This document shows, piece by piece, positions 55,728 to 64,000 of a stretch of DNA of 64,000 nt. The notes under the pieces were generated by a model. It was not told the DNA's origin. It saw only the letters and a list, made by a program, of their open reading frames with translations, and did no database searches. The DNA lies in the NCBI RefSeq assembly GCF_036417355.1, contig NZ_CP143889.1:1860001-1924000 (forward strand), given 5' to 3'. A program made the translations under genes and the position numbers. Positions within the stretch are counted from its first letter, which is position 1. Every line of letters begins with the position of its first letter. Source of the DNA: Akkermansia sp. RCC_12PD. Its GTDB lineage: Bacteria; Verrucomicrobiota; Verrucomicrobiia; Verrucomicrobiales; Akkermansiaceae.

Positions 55728-57281
55728 ATGTCCAGAACGAGGAGGATACGCAGAAAGAAGGCCCGAACCGGAGGACTCTGGAAAAAGCTGCTGCTGTGGG
55801 GTGTTCTTGGTGCGGCCGTTTTGGCGGTTGCCGGAGTGGCGGGGTCCTATCTGTACGTGAGGTCTTATCTGAAAAGCGACTCTTTTCTGTCCATGCTGCG
55901 CCAGTCCGCGATTGACGACATGAACGTGGATGACGCCCGGATCGAACCCCTGGAGTGGGACGGTTCCGGAATACGGTGCGGCGGGGTGACCATGCAGGGG
56001 CGCGAGTTCCTGACCAGTCTCCAGGCCAGGTCCATTGAAACGGAGTTCAGCCGCTGGGACCTGCTGAAACGCGCTTTTGTCATCAATTCCGCCAATATTG
56101 CGGAGCTGAAGCTTCAGTTGTCTCCTGTACCCTTCCGCTTCAAGGAGAAGGAGGACGGCCCCAAGAGCTGGGTGGAAGAAAACATTTTGCCGGATACGTT
56201 CCGGCTGGAGAAGGGAAGCATTAATTCCTTTTCCGTTTCCTACGGAACTTCCGGCCATCTGTATACCCTGGACGGGGCAGGTGTGGAGTGCACGCATGAT
56301 GACGGCTCCAGCCAGTACAGGTTTGACTTGCGCGGCGGAAAACTGCTGGTTCCTTTCAAACTTTGCCCGGAATTTTCCCTGATGTCCGGAACGGTGCAGT
56401 TTAATCACTCCAGCGGGCGCCTGAACGTTCCCTCCTGCCGTCTGACGACCGATGCGGGCGGCTATTTGGATATCAAGGGTGACTGGGACAGAATGACCTC
56501 ATCCTGGACTGCCAACGTCGTGATCAATAGTATTCCCGCTTCTTCCATATTGGCTGACGACTGGAAGAAGCACGTCCAGGGAGAAGTGAGCGGCGGCGTG
56601 GATTTGCGCGGTGATCAGGGCAGGCTGACCCATGTGGCCGGACTGTTCCGCCTGCAGAACGGCATGCTGTCCGGGCTGCCTGTCCTGGACAGGCTGGCCC
56701 TGTTTTGCGATTCCTCCAGATTCCGCCAATTGGCCCTGCACAAGGCTTCCGCCCAGTTCCGCTACGGCAAGGGAGTCTGGCATGTGTCCGATGTAGTAAT
56801 AGAGAGCGAGAACCTCATGCGGGTTGAAGGCTGGCTGGAAATAGGGGATGACGGTTCCTTAAAGGGGCGCTTTCAGGTCGGCTTGCGGGCGGATGGCATG
56901 TGGAATTCCCTTCCGGGATTTTCCGACGTGTTTTCCGCTTCCCGCCAGGGCGGGGGGGCCGGGCTCGTCTGGGCGAATGTGAACATTGGCGGAACATTGG
57001 ACAACCCTTCGGAGGATTTGTCCGCACGCCTGCTTAAGGCAGCCGGGGAACGTTTGAAGGAAATCGGCATGGAGAAAGTGGCTGAGGCGGCAGACGTAGC
57101 CTCGCGCCTGTTCAACAAGGCGGCGGGGAACGGCAGGGACAAGGACGAGAAGAGGGAGGACGGATTCAGAATTCCTGCCGCGGACAAGGTTCCTGTTCCG
57201 GTGATGCCCAATCTTCGGGATGCCGCGGAAGAAGGGCTCAAGACCGGAAGCGGTTTGATGGACGGCTTGATGAATCTCTAA
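55728..57281 (+). CDS. AsmA-like membrane-anchored protein
   Basis: 517 residues with a short basic cytoplasmic start (MSRTRRIRRKKARTGG), one membrane helix (LLWGVLGAAVLAVAGVAGSY) and a long beta-rich periplasmic part. The repeated pattern of short strands and the C-terminal VEGWLEIGDDGSLKGRFQVG followed by NIGGTLDNPSEDLSARLL is typical of AsmA/TamB-like proteins, which take part in lipid transport or outer-membrane homeostasis. The tail is charged and Asp/Lys-rich. The IF-1-like gene starts 13 bp after its stop. Confidence 0.7.
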   Translation: MSRTRRIRRKKARTGGLWKKLLLWGVLGAAVLAVAGVAGSYLYVRSYLKSDSFLSMLRQSAIDDMNVDDARIEPLEWDGSGIRCGGVTMQGREFLTSLQARSIETEFSRWDLLKRAFVINSANIAELKLQLSPVPFRFKEKEDGPKSWVEENILPDTFRLEKGSINSFSVSYGTSGHLYTLDGAGVECTHDDGSSQYRFDLRGGKLLVPFKLCPEFSLMSGTVQFNHSSGRLNVPSCRLTTDAGGYLDIKGDWDRMTSSWTANVVINSIPASSILADDWKKHVQGEVSGGVDLRGDQGRLTHVAGLFRLQNGMLSGLPVLDRLALFCDSSRFRQLALHKASAQFRYGKGVWHVSDVVIESENLMRVEGWLEIGDDGSLKGRFQVGLRADGMWNSLPGFSDVFSASRQGGGAGLVWANVNIGGTLDNPSEDLSARLLKAAGERLKEIGMEKVAEAADVASRLFNKAAGNGRDKDEKREDGFRIPAADKVPVPVMPNLRDAAEEGLKTGSGLMDGLMNL

Positions 57282-57294
57282 ATGGAGCTTGCTG

Positions 57295-57519
57295 ATGAAA
57301 CCATATCCTTTCCATACGGTGCAGACGGTGGCTGTTATTATGGAACGCATTGCCGATACGGCATTCCGCGCCGCCCTGCCTAATGGCAAGACAACCGTGG
57401 CTTTCGTGGAGAAGAAGAATGCGCCGTTGAGGGATGTTCTCCAACCGGGCGACCGGGTAAACGTAACTATTTGTCCGGCGGATTTTGACCGGGCCCGCGT
57501 GGACGGACTCGCGGATTAA
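57295..57519 (+). CDS. IF-1-like S1/OB-fold protein
   Basis: 74 residues from the ATG at 57295, with GGAG 7 bases upstream. From residue 16 it aligns with translation initiation factor IF-1: MERIADTAFRAALPNGKTTV matches the IF-1 strand pattern for ...LPNTMFRVELENG, and LQPGDRVNVTICPADFDRAR matches ...LTGDKVTVELTPYDLSKGR. It lacks the C-terminal RxxFR of canonical IF-1, ending VDGLAD, and has an N-terminal extension. A divergent IF-1 paralogue is more likely than the housekeeping infA. Confidence 0.65.
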   Translation: MKPYPFHTVQTVAVIMERIADTAFRAALPNGKTTVAFVEKKNAPLRDVLQPGDRVNVTICPADFDRARVDGLAD

Positions 57520-57957
57520 CGGATTTGGCGGTCAAATTTTCCCGAGGCCGGGATTAAACCCGGCCCGGTCCGTGCGTACGGTTCATCCTTTACGCAAATG
57601 ACAATAGCTATGGATGAAAGGCTGGATGAGTTGGGAAGGGATGGCCAATGGCCCTCATCAGGAGGGCAATTATGATGGCCGATCAGAAGGAATTGTGCAG
57701 GGGTTTTCAAATCCGGTGGGCGGAAATGACGATGGAAAATAATTGTATCTCTTTAGATCTAGGTAATTTAGATAATGTATTGAAGAATGGGCTGAAATCA
57801 CGGATATCTGGACAGTGTACAGATGAATTAATTTTTTTATTCTAATTCAACTATCTGTGTTGACGCCGGATTTGAAATCCGTTATTCGTAGCGTGTTACC
57901 ATCCATGGGGAATTGGTGCAAAAAAACACTATTTAACACAGTTAACTATACTTGAAG
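57520..57957. other. 438-bp gap with a GC-rich hairpin
   Basis: After the IF-1-like gene a 7-bp stem GGCCGGG/CCCGGCC (57546-57565) with loop ATTAAA could end that transcript, though no T-run follows. A 65-codon frame at 57648-57845 has no motif or ribosome-binding site and lies in AT-rich sequence. The GGATTTGAAATCC palindrome near 57870 is the only other structure seen. Confidence 0.4.
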
Positions 57958-58683
57958 ATGAAGCCCTCCTTATTTTTTGCCGCCTCGCTCATCGCGCTTG
58001 CAGGCACGGCCCAGGCAGCGATTATCTTTGATTACCAAGCCAATCCCGGAACGACGACTGCCCTGTATGACCCTTCCGTTAGTGAAGGTGTTTCCATCAC
58101 AGGCCAAACGGTCACCAATGGTTCCGGCGCCGCGTTGTTGCAGAAAACGGGTACCAATTATGTGAATTCCTTTTTGAGTCCCAACGTGAATGTGGGGACC
58201 GGAGGTACATGGACCCTGACTTTGTCCTTCACCGTAACGGAAGATGTAACCATTGATTCAATAGCTCTGAATCTTTTTACATTCAACGGTTCCAATCAGA
58301 TTCAGAACAGCAACCGCAAAGGTGCGTATACGTTTAATTTGAAACTGGGGGATACGGTTCTGGCCAGTTGTGCCGATTCCTCTCTGACTTATGCGGGAAC
58401 CGGGGATACCACTGCTTCCGGCGCACAGAAGGCCAGCGTGGAGACACTGGGGCAGCGGGGCGGTTCTTCCGGAGTGAGGGAAGAGTCTTCCCTGGACAAG
58501 GCTGTTACCTTGACGGCGGGAGAGACTTATTCCATGGAGCTTTCTCTGTCCCGGGGGGCGGAAACCAATGGGTATTTTGTAGGGCTGGGGGCCATTGAAT
58601 TGAATACTGTTCCCGAACCCGCCACGGCTTCCCTGGGTCTGGCCGGATTGACCGTATTGCTGCTGAGACGCCGCAGGGGATGA
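57958..58683 (+). CDS. PEP-CTERM sorted exported protein
   Basis: About 241 residues from the ATG at 57958; a TTG two codons earlier is less likely. Signal peptide MKPSLFFAASLIALAGTAQA, then a beta-rich Thr/Ser/Asn-rich body, then a PEP-CTERM tail: VPEPATASLGLAGLTVLLLR followed by RRRG. In this system the tail is cut and the protein is anchored by an exosortase (EpsH/XrtA-type), which is not in the window. The body is not recognised. A good terminator follows. Confidence 0.85.
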   Translation: MKPSLFFAASLIALAGTAQAAIIFDYQANPGTTTALYDPSVSEGVSITGQTVTNGSGAALLQKTGTNYVNSFLSPNVNVGTGGTWTLTLSFTVTEDVTIDSIALNLFTFNGSNQIQNSNRKGAYTFNLKLGDTVLASCADSSLTYAGTGDTTASGAQKASVETLGQRGGSSGVREESSLDKAVTLTAGETYSMELSLSRGAETNGYFVGLGAIELNTVPEPATASLGLAGLTVLLLRRRRG

Positions 58684-58709
58684 TGTCTCCCGCAGTGTAC
58701 CTGTTTTTC

Positions 58710-58744
58710 AAGCTGCTCCTGTAATTAAAGGGAGCAGCTTTTTT
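58710..58744 (+). terminator. Terminator of the PEP-CTERM gene
   Basis: A perfect 10-bp stem (AAGCTGCTCC with GGAGCAGCTT) around an 11-base loop, followed by TTTT. Confidence 0.9.
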
Positions 58745-58964
58745 ATTCCCTGAGTAGGGAAATTGGCGGTTAGGAGGAGGCAGATGATCTCATGGCAAGC
58801 TGAATCAAGCCGCATGAAATAGGCGTTTTCTCATGTAAAAAGGGGTACGAATGAGGTGTGTATGATGCCGATAATGGCGAACATTAATCAATGCGACCAG
58901 TCATGTGACATTATAAAACGGGATACCGAAGAAAATGACTCCGGCGGTCTGGGGGGCGAGCGCT

Positions 58965-59396
58965 CTATTTGGCAAATACCTCAAAATCCAGCGTTCCCCG
59001 TTCGGATCCATTCACAATAAGCGTAATCGAATGCTTGCCGGGGTAATGCTTCCGTGTACTTGCATCCTCAAACGAATGGGTTTTCGTGTAAGGCTGCTTA
59101 CCGTTTTCCTCTAAGGAAAGTTCGGATATCTGGAGTATCTTACGGTTTCGTCTGCCGTTTGCCTTCACATAATCAATGCCATATTCCAGCCTTACCCTGG
59201 CTGTTTTTTTGGCCTCAATCCTAAAGAAAAAGGTGATTTCCCCTCCAATGCAAACAGACGCAGCCCCAGCATGATTCATGCAATCGGTATCCGCGAATCC
59301 AAAGATGTCCAGCACTTCCCTGTTGCCCTTTTTAAGAAGTGTCCTGCACCCGTGTCTTACAATCCAGTCCGTATGGCTGTTCCTGCCGAAAGAAGG
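58965..59396 (-). pseudogene. 3' remnant of an AlkD-like DNA alkylation repair gene
   Basis: Read on the minus strand without regard to start codons, the frame is open upstream of 59315 as SHTDWIVRHGCRTLLKKG, then NREVLDIFGFAD, and ends in a beta domain ARVRLEYGIDYVKANG followed by TRKHYPGKHSITLIVNG. This order is what I recall for the C-terminus of AlkD-type DNA alkylation repair proteins of about 370 residues. Here only about 140 codons remain and the 5' side meets the recR stop at 59400. The annotatable 116-codon frame from 59315 would be a fragment. Confidence 0.6.
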
Positions 59397-59399
59397 CGG

Positions 59400-60008
59400 T
59401 TAAAGCATGGTTCTGCCTTCCAGAGCTTTCATCAGGGTCAGCGTATCCGCATGGCTGAGGCCGGACCCGGCGGGCAGTCCCTGGGCGGGGCGGGAGATTT
59501 TGCAGTCCAGGTCTTTCAACAGGTGGTGCAGGTAGGTGGCCGTGGCTTCCCCTTCCACGTCGGACCCCGTTGCGAGAATGACTTCACACCCCGGCTGGCC
59601 GGCCACCCGTTCCACCAGGGACTGGATATTGAGGTCTTCCGGTTCAACGTCGTCCAGCGGGGAGAGTTTGCCCCCCAGGCAATGGTACAATCCGCGGTAG
59701 GCGCTGCTGCGTTCAATGGGAATCACGTCCGTGGCCTGTTCCACCACGCAGATGGTCCGGACGTCCCTTTCCTCGTCCCGGCAGGCTTCGCAGAGGGCTT
59801 CCGCCGTGCTGAAAAAGCCGCAGACCGGACAGGGCGTGACACTGTCCGCCGCCTGGCCGATGGTCCGGGCGATGGATTCCGCTTCTCCCATGTGCCCCTG
59901 GAGCATCCACAGGGCCATGCGTTCCGCGCCGCGCGTGCCGATGCCCGGCAATTGCTTGAGGGCGGCGACCAGTTCAAGCACGGGCAGGGGATAATCCAGA
60001 TTATTCAT
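59400..60008 (-). CDS. recR: Recombination mediator protein RecR
   Basis: 202 residues from the ATG at 60008 (MNNLDYPLPVLELVAALKQL); the frame extends upstream but overlaps the next gene heavily. RecR acts with RecF/RecO to load RecA on gapped DNA. It has the helix-hairpin-helix PGIGTRGAERMALWML, a four-Cys zinc site (Cys60, Cys63, Cys73, Cys76: PCPVCGFFSTAEALCEAC), and a TOPRIM domain starting ICVVEQATDVIPIERS and containing LATGSDVEGEATATYL. Its start overlaps the end of the upstream membrane-protein gene by 8 bp. Confidence 0.97.
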   Translation of the reverse strand: MNNLDYPLPVLELVAALKQLPGIGTRGAERMALWMLQGHMGEAESIARTIGQAADSVTPCPVCGFFSTAEALCEACRDEERDVRTICVVEQATDVIPIERSSAYRGLYHCLGGKLSPLDDVEPEDLNIQSLVERVAGQPGCEVILATGSDVEGEATATYLHHLLKDLDCKISRPAQGLPAGSGLSHADTLTLMKALEGRTML

Positions 60009-60444
60009 GAGATGAAAGGGGGCCCTGTTCCGGCTTTGCCGGGAGGGGCCACAGGATGGCCAGCAGGCCTGCAGTTCCGGCGGAAAGCAGGCAGGGCACA
60101 AAGTTGAAGAAAACGCCCCAGAGGCCCAGGGCCGGAGTGAAACAGGCCAGCAGGAGCAGGAAGGCGGCGAGAACGGCCGATTTGCGAAGAATTCCGCGCA
60201 TCATCAGCAGATTATAGGCCGCGCCGAGGGTGAGCAGGATGCACAGCAGGAATCCGCCGCCGGGGGACAGGGCCGGGGCATCCGGGGACAGCAGGAACGG
60301 AGCCTGGGCCATGGCTTTTCTCAGGGCGAATGACCAGGAGGGAGTTACCCCCACCGAGTAGAGCACCACGATGAGGGCGATCCCCGCTATGGAGAACAGG
60401 GCCCAGCGCATGAGCAGAATGTCCTGATGTGTTTTGGAGGCCAT
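60001..60444 (-). CDS. Small multi-pass membrane protein
   Basis: About 147 residues from the ATG at 60444 (MASKTHQDILLMRWALFSIA); the frame extends to 60504. Four hydrophobic segments are visible: WALFSIAGIALIVVLYSVGV, GGGFLLCILLTLGAAYNLLM, SAVLAAFLLLLACFTPALGL and FNFVPCLLSAGTAGLLAILW. No family recognised. It overlaps recR by 8 bp, so the two are coupled, and follows fabF on the same strand. Confidence 0.6.
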   Translation of the reverse strand: MASKTHQDILLMRWALFSIAGIALIVVLYSVGVTPSWSFALRKAMAQAPFLLSPDAPALSPGGGFLLCILLTLGAAYNLLMMRGILRKSAVLAAFLLLLACFTPALGLWGVFFNFVPCLLSAGTAGLLAILWPLPAKPEQGPLSSHE

Positions 60445-60537
60445 GGTTGTAAAAATGCAGAAGGCGGAAGCGCGATGACTGCGGTGAAACACAAGCATCG
60501 GCACTTCCGCCGGGAAGATTCCGGGTTCCGGAAGGAA

Positions 60538-61785
60538 TCAGGAGAATTTCTTCACGATGACGGAAGAGTTGTGACCGCCGAACCCGAAGGAGTTGCTCAG
60601 TGCGGCGTTCACCTTGGCTTCACGCGCCTTGTTGGGCACGCAGTCCAGGTCGCATTCCGGGTCCTGGTTGTCCACGTTGATGGTAGGCGGAATAATGCCG
60701 TCCTGCATGGCCATGAGGCAGGCCGCCAGTTCCACGCCGCCCGCAGCGCCCAGAAGGTGCCCGGTCATGGATTTGGTGGAACTGATCAGCAGACCGTTTT
60801 TGGCGTGGTCACCGAATACGGCCTTGATGGCCTTTGTTTCGCAGATGTCGCCCAGGGGGGTAGAGGTGCCGTGCGTGTTGATGTAGTCGATGTCTTCCGG
60901 CTTCATTCCCGCGTGGTCCAGGGCCATCTGCATGCAGCGGGCGGCTCCACGGCCTTCGGGATCCGGAGCGGTGAGGTGGTAGGCGTCCGCGGAGATGCCG
61001 TAGCCGACGAGTTCCGCATAGATTTTGGCGCCGCGTTTTTGTGCGTGTTCCAGCGTTTCCAGAATGACGACGCCCGCGCCTTCACCCATCACGAAGCCGT
61101 CGCGGTCCACGTCATACGGGCGGGAGGCGCGCTGGGGTTCGTCGTTGCGTGAGCTGAGGGCCTTCATGTTGCTGAAGCCCGCTACGCCCGTAGGCAGGAT
61201 GGTGGCTTCCGCCCCACCGCAGACCATGACGTCCGCATCGCCGAATTTCATGATGCGCCATGCTTCCCCGATGTTGTGGTTGGAGGTGGCGCAGGCCGTG
61301 ACGATGGACATGTTGGGACCGCCGAAACCGTATTCCATGGAAATGAGGCCGGAGGCGATGTTGCTGATCATGTACGGGATCATGAAGGGGGACACGCGGG
61401 CCGGTCCCTTGGAGAGAAGCGTAGCGTGCTGGGTTTCCAGCGTGCCGAGGCCGCCGATGCCGCTCCCGACCATGACGCCGATGCGCGTCTTGTCCACGGC
61501 TTCCAGATCCATGCCGGAGTCCTTCAAGGCCATTCCGGCCGCGCCCATGGCAAAGTGCGTGAAGCGGTCCACGCGGCGGGCGTCCTTCGGAGTCCTGAAA
61601 TAGGGGGTGGGGTCGAAATCCTTGACTTCACCGGCGATTTTCGTGGAATAATCGGAGACGTCCATGGATTTGATGGTGTCAATCCCACTGCGTCCGGCCT
61701 TCATGGCTTCCCAGGTGCTTGCAAGATCATTGCCCAGGGGGCTGATCACTCCGATGCCGGTGATAACAATTCTGCGGTCGGTCAT
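60538..61785 (-). CDS. fabF: Beta-ketoacyl-ACP synthase II
   Basis: 415 residues from the ATG at 61785 (MTDRRIVITGIGVISPLGND); length fits FabF. The condensing-enzyme triad is present: Cys165 in IVTACATSNHN, His in INTHGTSTPLGD, and His in KSMTGHLLGAAGGVE. GFGGHN closes the active site near the C-terminus. It catalyses chain elongation in fatty acid synthesis. acpP and fabG are not in the window. A start seven codons upstream is possible but less likely. Confidence 0.96.
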   Translation of the reverse strand: MTDRRIVITGIGVISPLGNDLASTWEAMKAGRSGIDTIKSMDVSDYSTKIAGEVKDFDPTPYFRTPKDARRVDRFTHFAMGAAGMALKDSGMDLEAVDKTRIGVMVGSGIGGLGTLETQHATLLSKGPARVSPFMIPYMISNIASGLISMEYGFGGPNMSIVTACATSNHNIGEAWRIMKFGDADVMVCGGAEATILPTGVAGFSNMKALSSRNDEPQRASRPYDVDRDGFVMGEGAGVVILETLEHAQKRGAKIYAELVGYGISADAYHLTAPDPEGRGAARCMQMALDHAGMKPEDIDYINTHGTSTPLGDICETKAIKAVFGDHAKNGLLISSTKSMTGHLLGAAGGVELAACLMAMQDGIIPPTINVDNQDPECDLDCVPNKAREAKVNAALSNSFGFGGHNSSVIVKKFS

Positions 61786-61899
61786 AATAAGTGTGAGTGG
61801 TTGCAAATAATGCTTAAACCAAAGTAAACGACATTCCGGGAAAGGTCAAGCTAATCCCCCGCGGCCCGGAAGGCCGGAAGCATGGCCTGAAAAAGGTTT

Positions 61900-62919
61900 T
61901 TACGACCCTGTGCGGTCTGGCCCCTTATTCTCCCGGAGCATGGAGGCGCCCGTTTGCCGGACGGCATCCAGGATGAAGTCCACAATGGGGACCGTATCTT
62001 TCAGGCAGCGGGGCTGAGGGGCCGCTCCGGCTTCAGGGCCGGCCTTGGTGCTGGCGCCTTCCGGGATACGGGGCAGTTTGGCGATGGGAACACCCGCAGG
62101 AATGCCGGGGCGCTTATGGCCTGTTTCCGTCAGCCATGCCAGTTTGAAGAGGTTGTGCCGCTCCAGGATTTTCCTGAAGGCGTCTCCTTCCGGGAAACGA
62201 ACGTCCGGGGGGAGGTTCAGGAAGGAAGCTACTGCGGGCCAGACGGACCTGGCGATCATCAAATGGCCTTCCGGGCCGGGATGGACGCCATCAGGGGCAT
62301 AAATGAATCCGGGATTCTTTTCTTTGGCGGTCCTGATTTGGCGGGAAAGCCCGGGGCGCATGTCCGCCACCAGCCAGCCTTTATTTTTCTGCCCGTTCAG
62401 CCATCCGGCATAGATGTCCAGAACCGCGTTGTAGCGGGCGGAGTCTTTTTCAGGCGTGTCCGCCATGTAAAGGGGAGGCGTCACGGCGATGAACCGGGCT
62501 TTGGCTGATTCTGCCTTTGCTTTCAGTCGTTCCATGCCTTTCTGGTAGGCTTGAAAGTTGGCCTTGGAAAAAGGCTGCATCATGCCGTCGTTCATGCCGT
62601 AGCAGGCGATGACCAGGGTGGGCTTGTACCGGGAAAGAATGGCGTCCAGGCGATCATGGATGCAGGGGCGAGGAAAGGCTCCCTGCGCATGGCCGGGCTC
62701 TGAAAGTCCGGAGGCTGTTTCGCTGGGAAGGGAAAAGTTGACGATTTCCGCATTCCTGTACGCGGAATTCTGCCGCAGGCCGGATTCCAGGAGAGCCGGC
62801 CAATAGCCAGCGTAGGGGATACTGTCCCCCAGAATGGCGATTCTGGGAACTGCTGCCGGGGATTGGGCCGGGAAGAGTGCGAGCAGGACCGGAATGATGC
62901 GTATGATGGACATTCCCAT
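61900..62919 (-). CDS. Exported SGNH/GDSL hydrolase
   Basis: 339 residues with a signal peptide (MSIIRIIPVLLALFPAQSPA). SGNH blocks are clear: block I AILGDSIPYAGYW with the nucleophile Ser, GMND (block III Asn), and block V DGVHPGPEGH with catalytic Asp and His. It is therefore a secreted esterase-like hydrolase, possibly acting on acylated or acetylated glycans, though the substrate is not determined. The C-terminal 60 residues are Pro/Ala-rich. It stands alone between fabF and msrB. Confidence 0.88.
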   Translation of the reverse strand: MGMSIIRIIPVLLALFPAQSPAAVPRIAILGDSIPYAGYWPALLESGLRQNSAYRNAEIVNFSLPSETASGLSEPGHAQGAFPRPCIHDRLDAILSRYKPTLVIACYGMNDGMMQPFSKANFQAYQKGMERLKAKAESAKARFIAVTPPLYMADTPEKDSARYNAVLDIYAGWLNGQKNKGWLVADMRPGLSRQIRTAKEKNPGFIYAPDGVHPGPEGHLMIARSVWPAVASFLNLPPDVRFPEGDAFRKILERHNLFKLAWLTETGHKRPGIPAGVPIAKLPRIPEGASTKAGPEAGAAPQPRCLKDTVPIVDFILDAVRQTGASMLRENKGPDRTGS

Positions 62920-63042
62920 GATACGTCACTACGTGGGAGCAGGAATGGATGTTTCAGGGAAACGCCTGTCCGGAAAGAGGAATGCCGCAGGAGTCCCCTG
63001 ATGGAACTCCCGGTGGGTGTCCGGCTCTTCCTTTTTCCGTCT

Positions 63043-63558
63043 TCAGGATATGTGTCCAGCGATGACTGGTTGAGGAGCAGGCTGGAAATCCAGGGAAAGG
63101 GAATTGACGCAATAACGCATGTTTTTCGGCGTAAGACGTTCGCCACTAAATAGATGTCCCAGGTGTCCTCCGCAATGTGAGCAGGTGATTTCCGTGCGCT
63201 GGCCGGAGTTCTGGCGGATGCTCCGGACGGCGTCCGGCAGGGAGTCGTCAAAGCAGGGCCATCCGCAGCCGGCATCGAATTTGTCTTCCGACCGGAACAG
63301 GGGTTCCCCGCATTTGCGGCAGACATAGGTGCCCTGTTCGAAAAAGCTGACGAATCTTCCGGAAAAGGGAGGTTCCGTTCCCTGATGCTCAATGATGCGC
63401 TTTTCCGTTTCAGTCAGCGGATGCCGCCTGCGGGAGGGACCGGGATCAGGCACGCTCTGGGAGGCGGGAACTCCTCCTTCCACGGCCATGACGCCCGCCA
63501 CGCCTTCCGCGATCGTCGCCATCCATGATATCCAGTGTTTCCGTTCTTCCGTATTCAT
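63043..63558 (-). CDS. msrB: Peptide-methionine (R)-S-oxide reductase
   Basis: 171 residues. Repairs R-methionine sulfoxide in proteins. The MsrB domain starts near residue 48 (PLTETEKRIIEHQGTEPPFS) and has two zinc-type CxxC motifs (CRKCGEPLF and CSHCGGHLGHLF), the FDAGCGWPCFDD segment, and the catalytic Cys150 in RYCVNSLSLDF. The 45-residue N-terminal extension is hydrophobic and Ala/Gly-rich in part but not a clear signal peptide. Confidence 0.95.
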   Translation of the reverse strand: MNTEERKHWISWMATIAEGVAGVMAVEGGVPASQSVPDPGPSRRRHPLTETEKRIIEHQGTEPPFSGRFVSFFEQGTYVCRKCGEPLFRSEDKFDAGCGWPCFDDSLPDAVRSIRQNSGQRTEITCSHCGGHLGHLFSGERLTPKNMRYCVNSLSLDFQPAPQPVIAGHIS

Positions 63559-63669
63559 ACGGGGGTAAGACCGGAGCAGATGCGGTTTCGCTCATTCATG
63601 GCACGATATCTTGTGTATAAGGTTCTTTTTTAGGGAAGAAACCAGAAAATATGGGAGTATGTGGAGGTA

Positions 63670-64000
63670 TTAGTATTCCAAATCCAGCCAAAGCTGTTCC
63701 CAGACGCCCGGAAGGTGTTCTTCAAGAGGGTTGGAGACGGACAGGCCCAGAAGGCGGAAGGTGCTGTCTCCGGAATCCAGTTCTTCCATCATCGTGCGCG
63801 CCAGGGGCAGGATGTCCTCCATGTCCGTCAGGCAGTCCGGCACGGTAATGCTCCGGGATTTCTGGACGAAGTCCGGGAATTTGATTTTCAGGGTCAGGGT
63901 ATTGCCCCGGAATCCGGCGCGCGCCAGGCGCCCCGCCAGTTCTTCCGCCAGAACGGGGAGGCTGTTTTCCAGGGCCTGGGCTTTAGTGACGTCTTCCCGG
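63670..64000 (-). CDS. dinB: DNA polymerase IV (DinB), 3' end only
   Basis: The minus-strand frame enters at the window edge and ends at TAA 63672-63670; its start lies beyond 64000. The visible C-terminal part matches the little-finger domain of Y-family polymerases: ELAGRLARAGFRGNTLTLKI, FPDFVQKSRSITVPD and the hallmark FRLLGLSVSN, then LDLEY at the end. DinB carries out translesion synthesis. The catalytic palm and fingers are not in the window. Confidence 0.8.
   Translation of the reverse strand, partial: REDVTKAQALENSLPVLAEELAGRLARAGFRGNTLTLKIKFPDFVQKSRSITVPDCLTDMEDILPLARTMMEELDSGDSTFRLLGLSVSNPLEEHLPGVWEQLWLDLEY

Noticed and set aside
57648-57845. 65-codon ORF between the IF-1-like and PEP-CTERM genes
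   Set aside because: Short, no motif, composition like the surrounding non-coding sequence.

Overview
The window looks like a chromosomal segment of an Akkermansia-type Verrucomicrobiota bacterium. This is inferred from family content: a giant autotransporter with passenger-associated repeats, a Verru_Chthon cassette protein A, a PEP-CTERM secreted protein, HZS-alpha/SUMF1 cytochromes of the planctomycete/verrucomicrobial kind, enlarged PstA/PstC, and frequent starts without a clear Shine-Dalgarno. No rRNA, tRNA or CRISPR array was recognised by eye.

Layout. 1-7.2 kb: 3' part of a very large autotransporter, two hairpin terminators and a 9-bp tandem repeat. 7.7-14.9 kb: housekeeping block gyrB-gyrA, a LUD-domain protein and a U32 peptidase-family protein. 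14.9-17.9 kb: an AT-rich island of broken genes (frameshifted ORF, plasmid-type Rep remnant, SleB-like hydrolase remnant) with a YefM antitoxin and a YoeB toxin that ends one codon before its catalytic YHY tail. 18.0-19.4 kb: a small secreted protein and a LamG-like pseudogene. 19.4-26.3 kb: a 176-bp segment bounded by 19-bp inverted repeats, then a three-gene operon: secreted HZS-alpha/haem/SUMF1 protein, haem lipoprotein with YVTN propeller, and a FkbO/Hyg5-like chorismatase. This is the strongest candidate for an undescribed system. 26.4-30.4 kb: unrecognised exported or membrane proteins.

30.9-43.8 kb is a phosphate region. A complete pstSCAB-phoU operon lies on the minus strand. A 1316-residue prepilin-like Verru_Chthon protein separates it from a second pstB-phoU pair on the plus strand. 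The same 17-bp sequence occurs upstream of both pst loci and is a candidate Pho box. 43.9-64 kb is mostly housekeeping: galM, glycine-zipper lipoprotein, Cys-rich exported protein, fused M16 peptidase, bactofilin, frr, pyrH, mscS, peroxiredoxin, Na+-dependent transporter, AsmA-like protein, an IF-1-like protein, PEP-CTERM protein, an AlkD-type remnant abutting recR, fabF, SGNH hydrolase, msrB, and the 3' end of dinB at the window edge.

Start codons were moved downstream where the longest frame began with an implausible extension. Functions rest on motifs recognised by reading; no database search was run.
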